Shown: piece after piece, positions 21,307-30,500 of the stretch
Layout: each line of letters begins with the position of its first letter
Position numbering within the stretch: the stretch's first letter is position 1
Translations under genes and position numbers: made by a program
The notes under the pieces: model-generated
What the model saw: the letters and a program-made list of their open reading frames with translations, nothing else
Databases searched by the model: none
What the model was told of the DNA's origin: nothing
Assembly: GCF_900475285.1 (NCBI RefSeq)
Contig: NZ_LS483370.1
Span: forward strand, 1,254,001 to 1,318,000
Reading direction: 5' to 3'
Length of the DNA stretch: 64,000 bases
Source: Pseudomonas taetrolens
Lineage (GTDB): Bacteria > Pseudomonadota > Gammaproteobacteria > Pseudomonadales > Pseudomonadaceae

Positions 21307-21341
21307 TTTGAGACTGAAATTGACAGGCAGGAAAAATTTGT

Positions 21342-22121
21342 ATGCTGGTTGACTCCCATTGCCATCTCGATCGTCTTGATCTGAGTGCCCATGACGGCTC
21401 GCTGGACGCCGCCCTTGAGGCTGCGCGCCAGCGCGGTGTCGGACACTTCCTGTGTATCGGTGTGAGTGCCGACAACGCGGCCGATGTCAAAGCCCTGACC
21501 GATCGCTATGCCGATGTCGATTGCTCGGTGGGGGTTCATCCGCTGGATGTTCAGCCCGGCGCGGCACCGGCACTGGACTGGCTGCTGGGTGAGTTGAATC
21601 ACCCGCGAGTGGTGGCAATTGGTGAAACCGGCCTGGATTATCACTACGAACCCGAAGCGGCCGAGTTGCAGCAACTGTCGTTCCGGGTGCATTTGCAAGC
21701 GGCGCAACAGACCGGCAAGCCAGTGGTGGTACATACCCGCGGCGCCCGGGCCGATACTCTGGCGTTGCTGCGTGAGGCGGCCTTGCCTCAGGCCGGCGTG
21801 CTGCACTGTTTTACCGAAGACTGGGACATGGCCAAGGCGGCACTGGACCTGGGTTTTTACATCTCCTTGTCGGGTATCGTGACCTTCAAGAATGCCGAAG
21901 CATTACGCGATGTAGCTCGTCAGGTGCCGGCCGACCGTTTACTGGTTGAGACCGACTCGCCTTACCTGGCGCCCATTCCTTACCGTGGCAAACCGAACCT
22001 GCCGCAATACGTGCGCGAAGTGGCCGAGTTTTTGGCCATGTTGCGTGGGGAGTCCTATGAGCACTTTGCCGAGCAGACCACCGAGAACTTCAAGCGTTTG
22101 TTCCCGCAGGCCCGGTTGTAG
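21342..22121 (+). CDS. TatD-family metal-dependent hydrolase (YcfH-like)
   Basis: A 259 aa TIM-barrel deoxyribonuclease-like hydrolase of the TatD family. The metal ligands His6 and His8 sit in 'DSHCHLDRL', with 'IGETGLDYHYEP', 'VHTRGA', 'HCFTEDW' and 'ETDSPYLAPIPYRGK' further on. TatD enzymes act on DNA 3' ends in repair; the physiological role of the YcfH branch is less clear. It normally follows holB-pilZ in Pseudomonas; pilZ is missing here. Confidence 0.92.
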   Translation: MLVDSHCHLDRLDLSAHDGSLDAALEAARQRGVGHFLCIGVSADNAADVKALTDRYADVDCSVGVHPLDVQPGAAPALDWLLGELNHPRVVAIGETGLDYHYEPEAAELQQLSFRVHLQAAQQTGKPVVVHTRGARADTLALLREAALPQAGVLHCFTEDWDMAKAALDLGFYISLSGIVTFKNAEALRDVARQVPADRLLVETDSPYLAPIPYRGKPNLPQYVREVAEFLAMLRGESYEHFAEQTTENFKRLFPQARL

Positions 22122-22307
22122 AGGCTCTGCTGCCAGTCAAGCATCGCAGCCGTCGTGAATTCAGGCCTCTCGGCGTGTCAGGTTTTATGGCCGCGGTGCA
22201 GGACGCGGCCTCGTTCTACTCGTCCGCTGCTCCATCACGCGCTCCATCATCTCTGTAGCCGCAGACGAAGCACCATGGCGGGGCTCGGCAGCGTCTGAAT
22301 GGAAGTT

Positions 22308-22424
22308 AAAAAAAACCCGGGCTCTGGGGAATCCGGGTTAAGACCATTAGGAGTAAAACAAAGGCCGACATTCCGTTGCTGCCTTTTATCGGCGAATCAC
22401 TTGGGGGAGGTGCTACGCCGACCT
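22308..22424 (-). ncRNA. rgsA: Small regulatory RNA RgsA (P16)
   Basis: An approximately 117-nt minus-strand RNA in the gap between tatD and the TetR gene, the position of rgsA (PA2958.1) in PAO1. Three stem-loops can be read. TCGGCG...CGCCGA encloses a C-rich loop (CACCTCCCCCAAG). AAAGGC...GCCTTT follows. A terminator stem AACCCGG...CCCGGGTT (22339 down to 22314) runs into eight U (22315-22308). The linker before the terminator (22364-22344) is complementary to the acpP ribosome-binding site. RgsA is known as a GacA/RpoS-dependent, Hfq-binding sRNA linked to oxidative stress. The identity rests on synteny, size, promoter type and target pairing, since no homology search was run. Confidence 0.82.
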
Positions 22425-22440
22425 ACTTAAGTATTGGCCA
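22425..22440 (-). promoter_or_regulatory. Sigma-S-like promoter of rgsA
   Basis: Read on the minus strand, CCAATACTTAAGT places AATACT at 22435-22430, followed by TAAG. This resembles the extended sigma-S -10 consensus (CTATACTTAA). Transcription would start near 22424, giving an RNA of the expected RgsA size. No clear -35 hexamer is seen, as is common for RpoS promoters. Confidence 0.65.
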
Positions 22441-22629
22441 GCTTTGCCGGACTTCCAGTCGATATTGTTCATTTTTTAAACAGATTTGGAATACGTGTCA
22501 TTCGTTTGAGTCCGTATCGTGGCAGGGCGAGCACAGGTGAAAATATCGATATGCAGGATGATCCGTGCAATTTAGCGTGACTTAGGCATAATGCTTGGCT
22601 TCGATTTTGACCCCTACAGACCTTCTCTT

Positions 22630-23271
22630 ATGCACAAAGAACCCCGTAAGGTCCGTGAGTTTCGTCGCCGCGAGCAAGAAATTCTCGATACCGCGCTCAA
22701 GCTGTTCCTCGAACAAGGTGAAGACAGCGTCACCGTCGAGATGATCGCTGATGCCGTAGGTATCGGCAAAGGCACGATCTACAAGCACTTCAAGTCCAAG
22801 GCCGAGATCTACCTGCGCCTGATGCTCGACTATGAGCGCGACTTGAACGAACTGCTGCTTTCTGCTGACGTGGACAAGGACAAAGAAGCGCTGTCGCGCG
22901 CCTACTTTGAGTTTCGCATGCGCGATCCGCAGCGCTACCGGTTGTTTGACCGCCTGGAAGAAAAGGTCGTCAAGGGCAATCAGGTCCCCGAACTGGTTGA
23001 AGAACTGCATAAGATTCGCGCTTCCAACTTTGAGCATCTGACCCTGCTGATCAAAGGCCGTATCAGCGAAGGCAAACTCGAAGATGTACCGCCTTACTTC
23101 CATTACTGCGCCGCCTGGGCCTTGGTGCACGGCGCCGTTGCGCTGTATCACTCGCCGTTCTGGAGTAATGTGCTGGAAGATCAGGAAGGTTTCTTTCAGT
23201 TCTTGATGGACATCGGTGTGCGTATGGGCAACAAACGCAAGCGTGACACCGACACCCCGGCAGTCGAGTAA
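22630..23271 (+). CDS. TetR-family transcriptional regulator
   Basis: A 213 aa one-component repressor. The N-terminal TetR helix-turn-helix is clear ('REQEILDTALKLFLEQGED', then 'VEMIADAVGIGKGTIYKHF' at about residues 33-51). The C-terminal ligand domain is unassigned. I chose the ATG at 22630 ('MHKEPRKVREF'); an in-frame ATG 13 codons earlier gives an N-terminus that looks like untranslated leader. It corresponds by position to PA2957. Its target and effector are unknown; the gene stands alone, about 140 bases before the radical SAM gene. Confidence 0.9.
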   Translation: MHKEPRKVREFRRREQEILDTALKLFLEQGEDSVTVEMIADAVGIGKGTIYKHFKSKAEIYLRLMLDYERDLNELLLSADVDKDKEALSRAYFEFRMRDPQRYRLFDRLEEKVVKGNQVPELVEELHKIRASNFEHLTLLIKGRISEGKLEDVPPYFHYCAAWALVHGAVALYHSPFWSNVLEDQEGFFQFLMDIGVRMGNKRKRDTDTPAVE

Positions 23272-23413
23272 GTTACATTCACGGCTCGCAGCCTGAAGCC
23301 TATACTCAGACTGCGTCAGAGCCTGTGGTCGTGTCATGACGGTCACCCCTCTGGGGGAACTTGATGCTTGAACCGGGTTTTGGCACGCTGCCTTCCCCCC
23401 GCCGGAGTCATCC

Positions 23414-24382
23414 ATGATCGTTGATCGCCAAGGCAGACGTTTTCGCAATTTGCGTATCAGTCTGACGTCTGCTTGTAACTATGCCTGCACTTACTGTGTG
23501 CCCAATGGCAAGCGGTTGGTCGCGGCGCAGGATGAACTGTCGGCCGAGGCCATGGTGCGCGGCGTGGCTTACCTGATTGAAGCCGCCGGCATCGAGCGAT
23601 TACGGATTACCGGGGGCGAGCCGCTGGTCAGCCCCAAGCTCGAAACCTTTATGCGCGACGTCGGCCAGCTAGGGTTGAGTGACATCAGCCTCACCACGAA
23701 CGGCCAACTGCTCGCACGCAAGTTGCCATTACTGCTGGAGGCCGGCATTCGCCGCCTCAACGTTTCCCTCGACACCCTTGACCCGGATGCCTTCCGCTCG
23801 ATTGCCCGTGGCGGCGATTTGCCTACCGTTCTTGACGGCCTGCAGCAGGCTCATGACGCCGGGATCAAGATCAAGGTCAACATGGTGCCGCTGCGCGGGC
23901 AGAACCTGGATCAGGTCATGCCGCTGCTGGCGTTCTGCCTGGAGCGGGGCTACGAACTGCGTTTCATTGAGTTGATGCGCATGGGGCATTTGGCCAGCGA
24001 TGGAAATGCGTTCCTGCAACAGTTCGTCAGCCTGCAACAACTGTTGTCATTGATCGGCGAGCGCTATGAGTACCTGCAGGCCGATGCGCCGGTCGATGCC
24101 ACTGCAGTGCGCTATCAGATACCGGGCCTCGGTTATTTCGGGGTGATTGCCAATGAGAGCGTGCCGTTTTGCCGAACCTGCTCGCGCCTGCGGCTGTCGT
24201 CCACGGGGTGGCTGCATGGATGCCTGTCGTCGAGCAACAGGCATTATGTGGGCGATCTGCTGAACAAGCCGCGGCATGAGGCCCTCCCGGCGCTGCAAGG
24301 GCTGCTGCTGAAAGCCTTGGGCGACAAACAGGAAGTCGCCTTCTCGGGTGGTGCTACCGTGATGAAAATCATCGGCGGTTAG
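23414..24382 (+). CDS. moaA: MoaA-type GTP 3',8-cyclase (radical SAM, molybdenum cofactor synthesis)
   Basis: A 322 aa radical SAM protein with the N-terminal 4Fe-4S motif CX3CX2C at residues 21, 25 and 28 ('SACNYACTYC'). It also has 'ITGGEPL', 'LTTNGQLL' and 'NVSLDTLDP', the second cluster motif 'CRTCSRLRL...GC' near residue 255, and the C-terminal 'IIGG' double glycine that MoaA inserts into its active site. With MoaC it makes cyclic pyranopterin from GTP. No other moa gene is nearby, so it may be one of the extra moaA copies that Pseudomonas genomes often carry. It is the last gene before the T6SS island. Confidence 0.88.
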   Translation: MIVDRQGRRFRNLRISLTSACNYACTYCVPNGKRLVAAQDELSAEAMVRGVAYLIEAAGIERLRITGGEPLVSPKLETFMRDVGQLGLSDISLTTNGQLLARKLPLLLEAGIRRLNVSLDTLDPDAFRSIARGGDLPTVLDGLQQAHDAGIKIKVNMVPLRGQNLDQVMPLLAFCLERGYELRFIELMRMGHLASDGNAFLQQFVSLQQLLSLIGERYEYLQADAPVDATAVRYQIPGLGYFGVIANESVPFCRTCSRLRLSSTGWLHGCLSSSNRHYVGDLLNKPRHEALPALQGLLLKALGDKQEVAFSGGATVMKIIGG

Positions 24383-24528
24383 CTCGTTCTGGCTGCGTCC
24401 TCATGCATCGAGGGCAGGTGCAAGAACGATAAAGAAACACTTCGCTAAATCCTTTCAGAAGTCTCCTACATCCACGATTCCGGCCTATCCGTTAGCGTTC
24501 AGCCCTTTCTTTAAGGGAAGAATCACGG

Positions 24529-26589
24529 ATGACCACTTATGACCGTCATAAGCGCTTTAGCCTGAGCATCAACGCTGCCGAATCCGAGTTTCAGGTACTG
24601 GGGTTTACCGGCGATGAAGCCATCAGCACGCCCTTTGCCTTTACCGTCGAACTGGTCAGCGAGCGCGCTGATCTGGCGCTCGACGCGTTGCTGCATCAGC
24701 CGGCTTATCTGGCGTTTGACGGCGAGGGCAACGGTGTTCACGGGAAGATTTCCAGCATCGCCCTGAGCAGCCCGGGCCCGCGGCTGACGCACTACCGTCT
24801 GACGCTGGTGCCGCAACTGGCCTACCTGGAACATCGCACCAACCAGCGAATTTTCCAGCGGCAGACCGTGCAGCAAATCATCGAAACCGTGCTTGAAGAG
24901 CACGGCATTTTCAGCAATGCCTACCTGTTCAATTCACTCTCGTCCTACCCGCCTCGGGAGTACTGCGTGCAGTACGGCGAATCGGACCTGCACTTTATTC
25001 AGCGCCTGTGTTTTGAAGAGGGTTTTCACTACCATTTTCGGCATTCGCCTGACGGCCATGTGCTGGTGTTCGGTGATAAACAACAGGCGTTCAGCCTGCT
25101 CACGCGGCCTACACCTTACGTGCAAGATGCCGGGATGGTGGCCAGGGAACCGTCGATCGAGCGCTTTGGCTTGCACCTCGAAACCCGGACCAACCGCACG
25201 GTGCGTCGCGATTATGACTTCGAAAAAGCCAGCCGCATCCTGCAGGCTGAAAGCAGCGCCGACCCCGATAGGCAGGTCCTCGAACACTACAGCTACCCCG
25301 GCGGCTTCAGCGCAACCGCCCACGGTGAACAACAAAATCAGCGGGCCCTTGAGCACCATCAAACCGGTTATCGCCAGGGCAATGGCAGCAGTGACCAACC
25401 GTGCCTGAGCAGCGGTCACTTTCTGACCATCAGCGAGCACCCGCATGCGGCCTGGAATGCCCGCTGGTTGCTGACCCGGGTTCACCACGAGGGCAAACAA
25501 CCGCAAGCACTCGAAGAGCAAGGCCGCATCCCGCAGATGACCGCTTCGAACGGCTTTACCCAGGGCTACCGCAACACTTTTCACGTCACCCCTGAAGACG
25601 TGACCTACCGCCCGCAACAGGTTTTCGCCAAGCCGAGGATCCTCGGCAGCCAGACCGCCCGCGTAACTGGCCCGGCGGGGGAAGACATCCATTGCGATCA
25701 GTTTGGCCGGGTTCGGGTCAGCTTTCATTGGGATCGCAGCGCAATCAACGACGATCAAAGCAGTTGCTGGGTGCGGGTAGCGTCGAGCTGGGCCGGAGAC
25801 CGCTATGGCAGCGTGACCATCCCCCGGGTGGGCATGGAAGTGCTGGTGACGTATCTGGACGGCGACCCCGACAGGCCGATCATTTCCGGTTGCCTGGTCA
25901 ACAGCCTCAACCCGGCGCCGCTGGTATTGCCTGCAGACAAAACCCAAAGCGTGTTTCGCAGTCGCAGCACGCCGGGTGGCAGCGGTTTCAACGAACTGCG
26001 CATCGAGGACCGCAAAGGCCAGGAGCTGATCTACCTGCACGCCCAGCGCGATCTGGAACAACACGTCAAACATGACAGCCGCGTGCAGATTGATGGCAAG
26101 TCCGAAGCGACCATCAGCGGGGACAGCGTGGCGGTGCTCGAAGCCGAAGAGCAACGCACCGTCAGCGGTGACCGCAAGGTGCAACTCAATGCCAACGACC
26201 ACCTGAACATCGCCGCCAGCAGCCACACCCGCGTCGGCCAGGCGCTGGTGGCCGAAGCCGGGCTGGAAGTCCACCTCAAGGCCGGCGCGCGGTTGGTACT
26301 CGATGCCGGCGCCAGCATCACCCTGATGGCCGGTGGGCAACACATCGTGATCAGCGCGGCGGGGATCTACAGCAGCAGCCCGATTGTGCCCGGCGGCGTA
26401 CCGGTGCCGGGGACGCCGGCGATGCCATTGGTGCCAGGCACGGTTGCCGGCCTGGGTTTGTCGGACCCGCTTTTTGCCCCGCCGGTGCCGTACCTCCTGG
26501 AAAGACAGCGCCAAACCATGCTCAAGCAGCACGCGATATGTGCCATTTGTGAAGAGGCCGCCCAGCAAAAAGGTTCTGCCAATGATTGA
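24529..26589 (+). CDS. vgrG: Type VI secretion tip protein VgrG (TssI)
   Basis: A 686 aa spike protein. The gp27-like hub is at about residues 5-350 ('ESDLHFIQRLCFEEGFHYHF' lies inside it). The gp5-like OB domain follows at about 375-470 ('DQFGRVRVSFHWD', 'VTIPRVGMEVLVTYLDGDPDRP'), then a beta-helical needle with DUF2345-like repeats ('GARLVLDAGASITLMAGGQ') and a Pro-rich C-terminal extension that ends in a CxxC pair ('AICAICEEA'). Such extensions often dock an effector through an adaptor. AAGGGAAG precedes the ATG. No core tss genes are in the window, so this is an orphan vgrG island whose apparatus must be elsewhere. Confidence 0.95.
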   Translation: MTTYDRHKRFSLSINAAESEFQVLGFTGDEAISTPFAFTVELVSERADLALDALLHQPAYLAFDGEGNGVHGKISSIALSSPGPRLTHYRLTLVPQLAYLEHRTNQRIFQRQTVQQIIETVLEEHGIFSNAYLFNSLSSYPPREYCVQYGESDLHFIQRLCFEEGFHYHFRHSPDGHVLVFGDKQQAFSLLTRPTPYVQDAGMVAREPSIERFGLHLETRTNRTVRRDYDFEKASRILQAESSADPDRQVLEHYSYPGGFSATAHGEQQNQRALEHHQTGYRQGNGSSDQPCLSSGHFLTISEHPHAAWNARWLLTRVHHEGKQPQALEEQGRIPQMTASNGFTQGYRNTFHVTPEDVTYRPQQVFAKPRILGSQTARVTGPAGEDIHCDQFGRVRVSFHWDRSAINDDQSSCWVRVASSWAGDRYGSVTIPRVGMEVLVTYLDGDPDRPIISGCLVNSLNPAPLVLPADKTQSVFRSRSTPGGSGFNELRIEDRKGQELIYLHAQRDLEQHVKHDSRVQIDGKSEATISGDSVAVLEAEEQRTVSGDRKVQLNANDHLNIAASSHTRVGQALVAEAGLEVHLKAGARLVLDAGASITLMAGGQHIVISAAGIYSSSPIVPGGVPVPGTPAMPLVPGTVAGLGLSDPLFAPPVPYLLERQRQTMLKQHAICAICEEAAQQKGSAND

Positions 26590-27457
26590 AATGCCGGCCC
26601 TCCCACATAACCTGCCTTGGCATAGGGGTGCCTGGCTATTGCTGGATGGCGTGCGGCTACCCGGCTTGGCAAAGCAGCTTCACCTTTGGCCAAACGCCGC
26701 CGAGTGTCTGTTCGTGAGCACCCGTTGGCGTGAGCTGCTGGATCTCTCGCCGTACCTGATCTCTTTGACGGGCCCCAATGATCCGGTACTGGCTTATTTT
26801 CAAACCAATGCCTGGCTTGAACCCGGCTACCTCCTGTTTAGCCGGGCTGATACCCACACGTTGACCACGTGGTTACGCAGCCTGATCGTGGTACAGCACC
26901 CCTCGGGTGATGAAGTCATGATGAGGGTGGCGGAACCGGCAGTTGCCCACCAGTTGATGACGGTGTCTGAGCAGGCATCGAGCGGGCGCTGGTTTGGGCC
27001 GGTTGAACAGGTGTGTCTGCCCGATGCCATACAGGGTACTTGGCAAGAGCACCGGCGGCCCGCCAGTGCGGTGACTGTCGAGCCGTCGACCTTGCGCCTG
27101 ACTGATCAAGAGCTGACGGCGCTCGGTGAGGTCGAGTTCAGGCAGTTTGTGGTGCGGTTGACTCAGCACCTCACGACTTACTTCCCCGACATGATGGCGC
27201 CGTTCTCCGGGGCAGAGCGCAGGCGTCGTGCGCAACAGATTGCGCAAATCGCCTACGACAAAGGGTTTCACTCCGCGCAGCAAATCATGTTGTACGCCAA
27301 CGTACTGGGTTACTTGGCCGGGCAATCGATCGAATCACACCCCGACATAGACCAATTGCTTAATCAGCCATCAGCGCTCCTGCCCTTGCAGCGAGTGCTG
27401 CGGGCGGCCGAGTTGGCTGAAAGCCGGCAGGTCACGGTACAAGGACATCCACAATGA
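26582..27457 (+). CDS. DUF4123 T6SS effector adaptor/chaperone
   Basis: The 291 aa product starts with ATG 26582 inside the end of vgrG (8-base overlap). The N-terminal half has the DUF4123 pattern ('WLLLDGVRLPGLAKQLH', 'ECLFVSTRWRELLDLSPYLI', 'FSRADTHTLTTWLRSLI'), and a C-terminal helical domain follows. DUF4123 proteins bind a specific effector and load it on the cognate VgrG, which is the job implied here between vgrG and the large toxin gene. Its stop overlaps the intended effector start (ATGA, 27454-27457), with AAGGA 7 bases before that ATG. Confidence 0.9.
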   Translation: MIEMPALPHNLPWHRGAWLLLDGVRLPGLAKQLHLWPNAAECLFVSTRWRELLDLSPYLISLTGPNDPVLAYFQTNAWLEPGYLLFSRADTHTLTTWLRSLIVVQHPSGDEVMMRVAEPAVAHQLMTVSEQASSGRWFGPVEQVCLPDAIQGTWQEHRRPASAVTVEPSTLRLTDQELTALGEVEFRQFVVRLTQHLTTYFPDMMAPFSGAERRRRAQQIAQIAYDKGFHSAQQIMLYANVLGYLAGQSIESHPDIDQLLNQPSALLPLQRVLRAAELAESRQVTVQGHPQ

Positions 27458-27513
27458 CCGTTCAAGCCCCCCCCCAGAGTCAGGGCCAATGTCGTCGCCC
27501 TGGCCGAGAATGA
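27454..27513 (+). other. Coupled but frameshifted effector start: 19-codon frame
   Basis: ATG 27454 overlaps the adaptor stop (ATGA) and has AAGGA at a proper distance, so it is by far the best translation start for the effector. In the sequence as given, its frame ('MTVQAPP...') stops at a TGA (27511-27513) after 19 residues. Reading the run of nine C as eight would continue into 'RVRANVVALAENEKDTRSP', which runs straight into the long effector frame. This is either the true 5' end of a frameshifted effector or a short coupled peptide; I favour the first. Confidence 0.6.
27467..27475 (+). repeat. Nine-C homopolymer at the effector 5' end
   Basis: An uninterrupted C9 run 13 bases after the coupled effector ATG. 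It sits exactly where the reading frame is lost, so a change to C8 (or C11) restores the full-length toxin. Homopolymeric tracts at such positions are known contingency sites in other bacteria, and they are also common places for sequencing errors. Confidence 0.85.
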
Positions 27514-27532
27514 AAAAGATACCCGCTCGCCG

Positions 27533-30500
27533 ATGGGCATGTGCGAGTTGATGAACAGCACAGTGCAGTTGTTACCTCTGCGTTACGGCCTGGTCGAACG
27601 ACTTGATCCTTCTTCAGCCCTGGAAATCCCGCTGAAGTTGAATAGTCATCCCTTGGGTGTTCGGCTGTTGCGCGATGGCTATCTGTACATCATCGACAGC
27701 GCCAGTGGCTATCTGCACGAGTACCAGATAGAAAAGGGCCAGATCACCAAGTTGCTGTGGAAAGACCACGAAGTGGCTGCCGACGTACGCACTGCGTCAG
27801 TCGGTGAACCGTATCTGGTGTTCAAGCGGCAAAACACCTTGCATGCCTGCTACTCGGAAATCCAGTGGACTGCCTTCAAGTGCTCGCAGGTCTTGAAGGA
27901 CAAGGCCGAGCGCGAGCGGTTGATGCAGCGGATCGAACCGGCTACCGCCTGTTCTTCGAAGGGCGGGCGCCATCTGTTGAGCCAGGCACAGGCCGAACAG
28001 TGGTTGGCTGAGGTTGCCGAGAGCACTTCAACCACCGGGCCCGCACCGGTATTGCCCGAGGGGGCCAATGCAGAAGAAGGGCAGCCGTACAGTTGGGAAG
28101 CCGAGCAGCTGTTTTATGACACCGGGATTCAAACCCTGACCAGCCAGGTGCTGGGGCCGTACAAGAACGATTTTCTTTTTTTGGTGTTGCGCGATGATTT
28201 TGGCGTGATGCGCGATCTGGCGAATGAACAGCTGAAAATCGGCGAGTGGATTGAACACTGGAGTGCGGATGAGCAGGCCCAGCGCAAATACCTCACCGGG
28301 AGTTACATCCAGTCGTTGTATGACGTAAATGCGTCACGGCTCAGCGAGCGCAGCGCAGTCGATCCCGCCGTCAAAGCACTGATGGATGAGACCACGCCAG
28401 AGCAACAAGCGGCGATCTATGACTACTTGAAAGCAATGCGCGATCATCAGGGACCGGTGATTCGCGCACCGGAGAAGATCATCCGCGCGCTGGTACACAA
28501 AACCCGCTATGACTGCGCCTGGCTTGCGATGCAAGACTTGTTGGGGCCTGTGCTGTGGTCTCGTCATGAGAACGCAATCTTCAGCTTTGCCGATGAGTCC
28601 TGGGATGCATTGGAAGGAGCGTCAGTGGGGCAGCCCGGAATCGATGACCTGACCTACCGTCTCCCCATGCAAGACTTTGTCGCTCGCGAACAGGCGTTGT
28701 TGAGGCACTGGCACGCCCGCCTTGAAAGGGTCCGCGAAGATCGATTGCAGATGATCATAGGCGGCTATTTTCATCGGGCTGCCTGGTACTACGATTTTGA
28801 GCAGGACGCGCAAATCAGGCATCGACTCGAAACGGAGTTCGTGTGTGTGGCGGCCTTGTGCGGCAATCGCGAGTCAGCAGAAAAACTGGCAGCCTACCTG
28901 GAACAAAACCTGCTGACCCTGATCCCGGGGCTGGACTCCCTGCACCAGAAGGATCAAGTCGACATCGCTAAAAAACTGGCGGACCTGAGCAACTTCTCAA
29001 TCAATGTACTGGAGGCGGGGGACAGCCTGAATAATGCCACCGTGCTGTCCAATCAGTTCAATAGCCTGATGGCCGAACGCCTGCCTAACTATGCCGCCCT
29101 GCATACGCGATTTCAGGGGCTGCAAAGCATGCTTGACGGGGCGTATAGCCCGGCCAAGCAGCTAAGTATGGCGGATGAGCTGGATAGAGTGCACAGAGCG
29201 TTTCAACTCAGTCAGCATATAGATCCTAATGAGTTTATTCGTAAGGCTGGTAGGGCTGTACGCATACAGTTGCTGAGAGATTTTGCCCTCAATGGCTTGA
29301 GTGTCAGGGGTGCAACACCTGCTGAAATCCAGGTGTATAACCAGACACGGGACACGGCGATAAGTCACCGCGCTCAACTTAAATCCCTGTACCAGGAGCG
29401 GAAAAGGTCCCTAAGCCGTCAGCTGCACGGCCTTGAGCCGGCAGGCAGTGAAGCCCCCTACAACCGTGCCATTACTGAATTACAGGCCGCGCTGGCGCCG
29501 CTTGAAGACCGGCTGGTTCTGAGCTTGAGCGTCGGCAGCGGCAGTCCGGGTCAAATCGGTACTGTCGTCGATGGCTGGAGCCCGCAACTGCGAGAGGAGC
29601 TGAACCGCAGCGTGCGTGACTTCCACGCCAACGGGACCTTTACCGCGCCTGTACGCAGTGTATTGAGTTCAAAGGGCGACTTGCTTGCACTGACACTGGT
29701 GGTGTTACAGGGACATAAATTCATAGAAACGCTGGTGGAACTCAAAGCGCAGAAAGATAAGTCGATGGCAAGCGCTTTACCCTTTTTTGAGGCCATTGTT
29801 GGACTCGCCGCGGTCAGCTTGGCTGCGGTACAAGGGGTGTCGGTAACGGTTTTTCAAGCGCAGATCCAGCGGATGGAGAGTGTGGCAGGCAAGCTCAACG
29901 CAATGAGCCGTTTAGGTCGATGGGTAGGTTTTTCAGGGCTTGGTGCATTTTTGTTTGGGGCTGTGAGTGCCTTATTCGATCTCAGTAAACATACGCAGCA
30001 ATGGGGCGAAGCACTGGCTTCAGGCAATCGTAAAGCGCTGGCGGCCACGACGATGCAACTTACTGGGGATGGCATATTGTTGGGCACGAATGTATGGGCG
30101 CTTCGCCATACCTCTTCGATTGTACAGCAGATGATGGTTACCCCGTCTGAGTTGCGCGCGCTGGCTTGGGCGCAAGCCAGTCCGAGGTTGTTGAGCATTG
30201 CAGTGAGGGCCAATGTGGTAGGGCTGATTGGCACGGCGCTACAGTTAGCAGGCGAAGCCCTGTACAACTATGTTCATCGCGATGCGATGCAAAAATGGCT
30301 TGAAGACAGTGCCTGGGGCACCGGTAACCTGCAGCGTACCCTGCAAGATGACTGGAGCGCCCTGGCCCGCGCGGTTCAACAGCCCTACGGCGCATTTGTG
30401 CGCAATGCCAAGGGCACTTACCTGCGTTTTGTGTTGCCGGGCATTCGCACGCGAGAACTGGACAGCCGCCAGCTGCAGTTGCTGGCCTATCAATGCCAGC

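Noticed and set aside
22187..22211. Hairpin GGCCGCG...CGCGGCC after tatD as a terminator
   Set aside because: The stem is real but is not followed by a T-run, so I do not claim a terminator for tatD.
24934..26568. A 544-codon minus-strand frame opposite vgrG
   Set aside because: It is a shadow of the VgrG codons, with no ribosome-binding site or domain, and composition typical of antisense frames.
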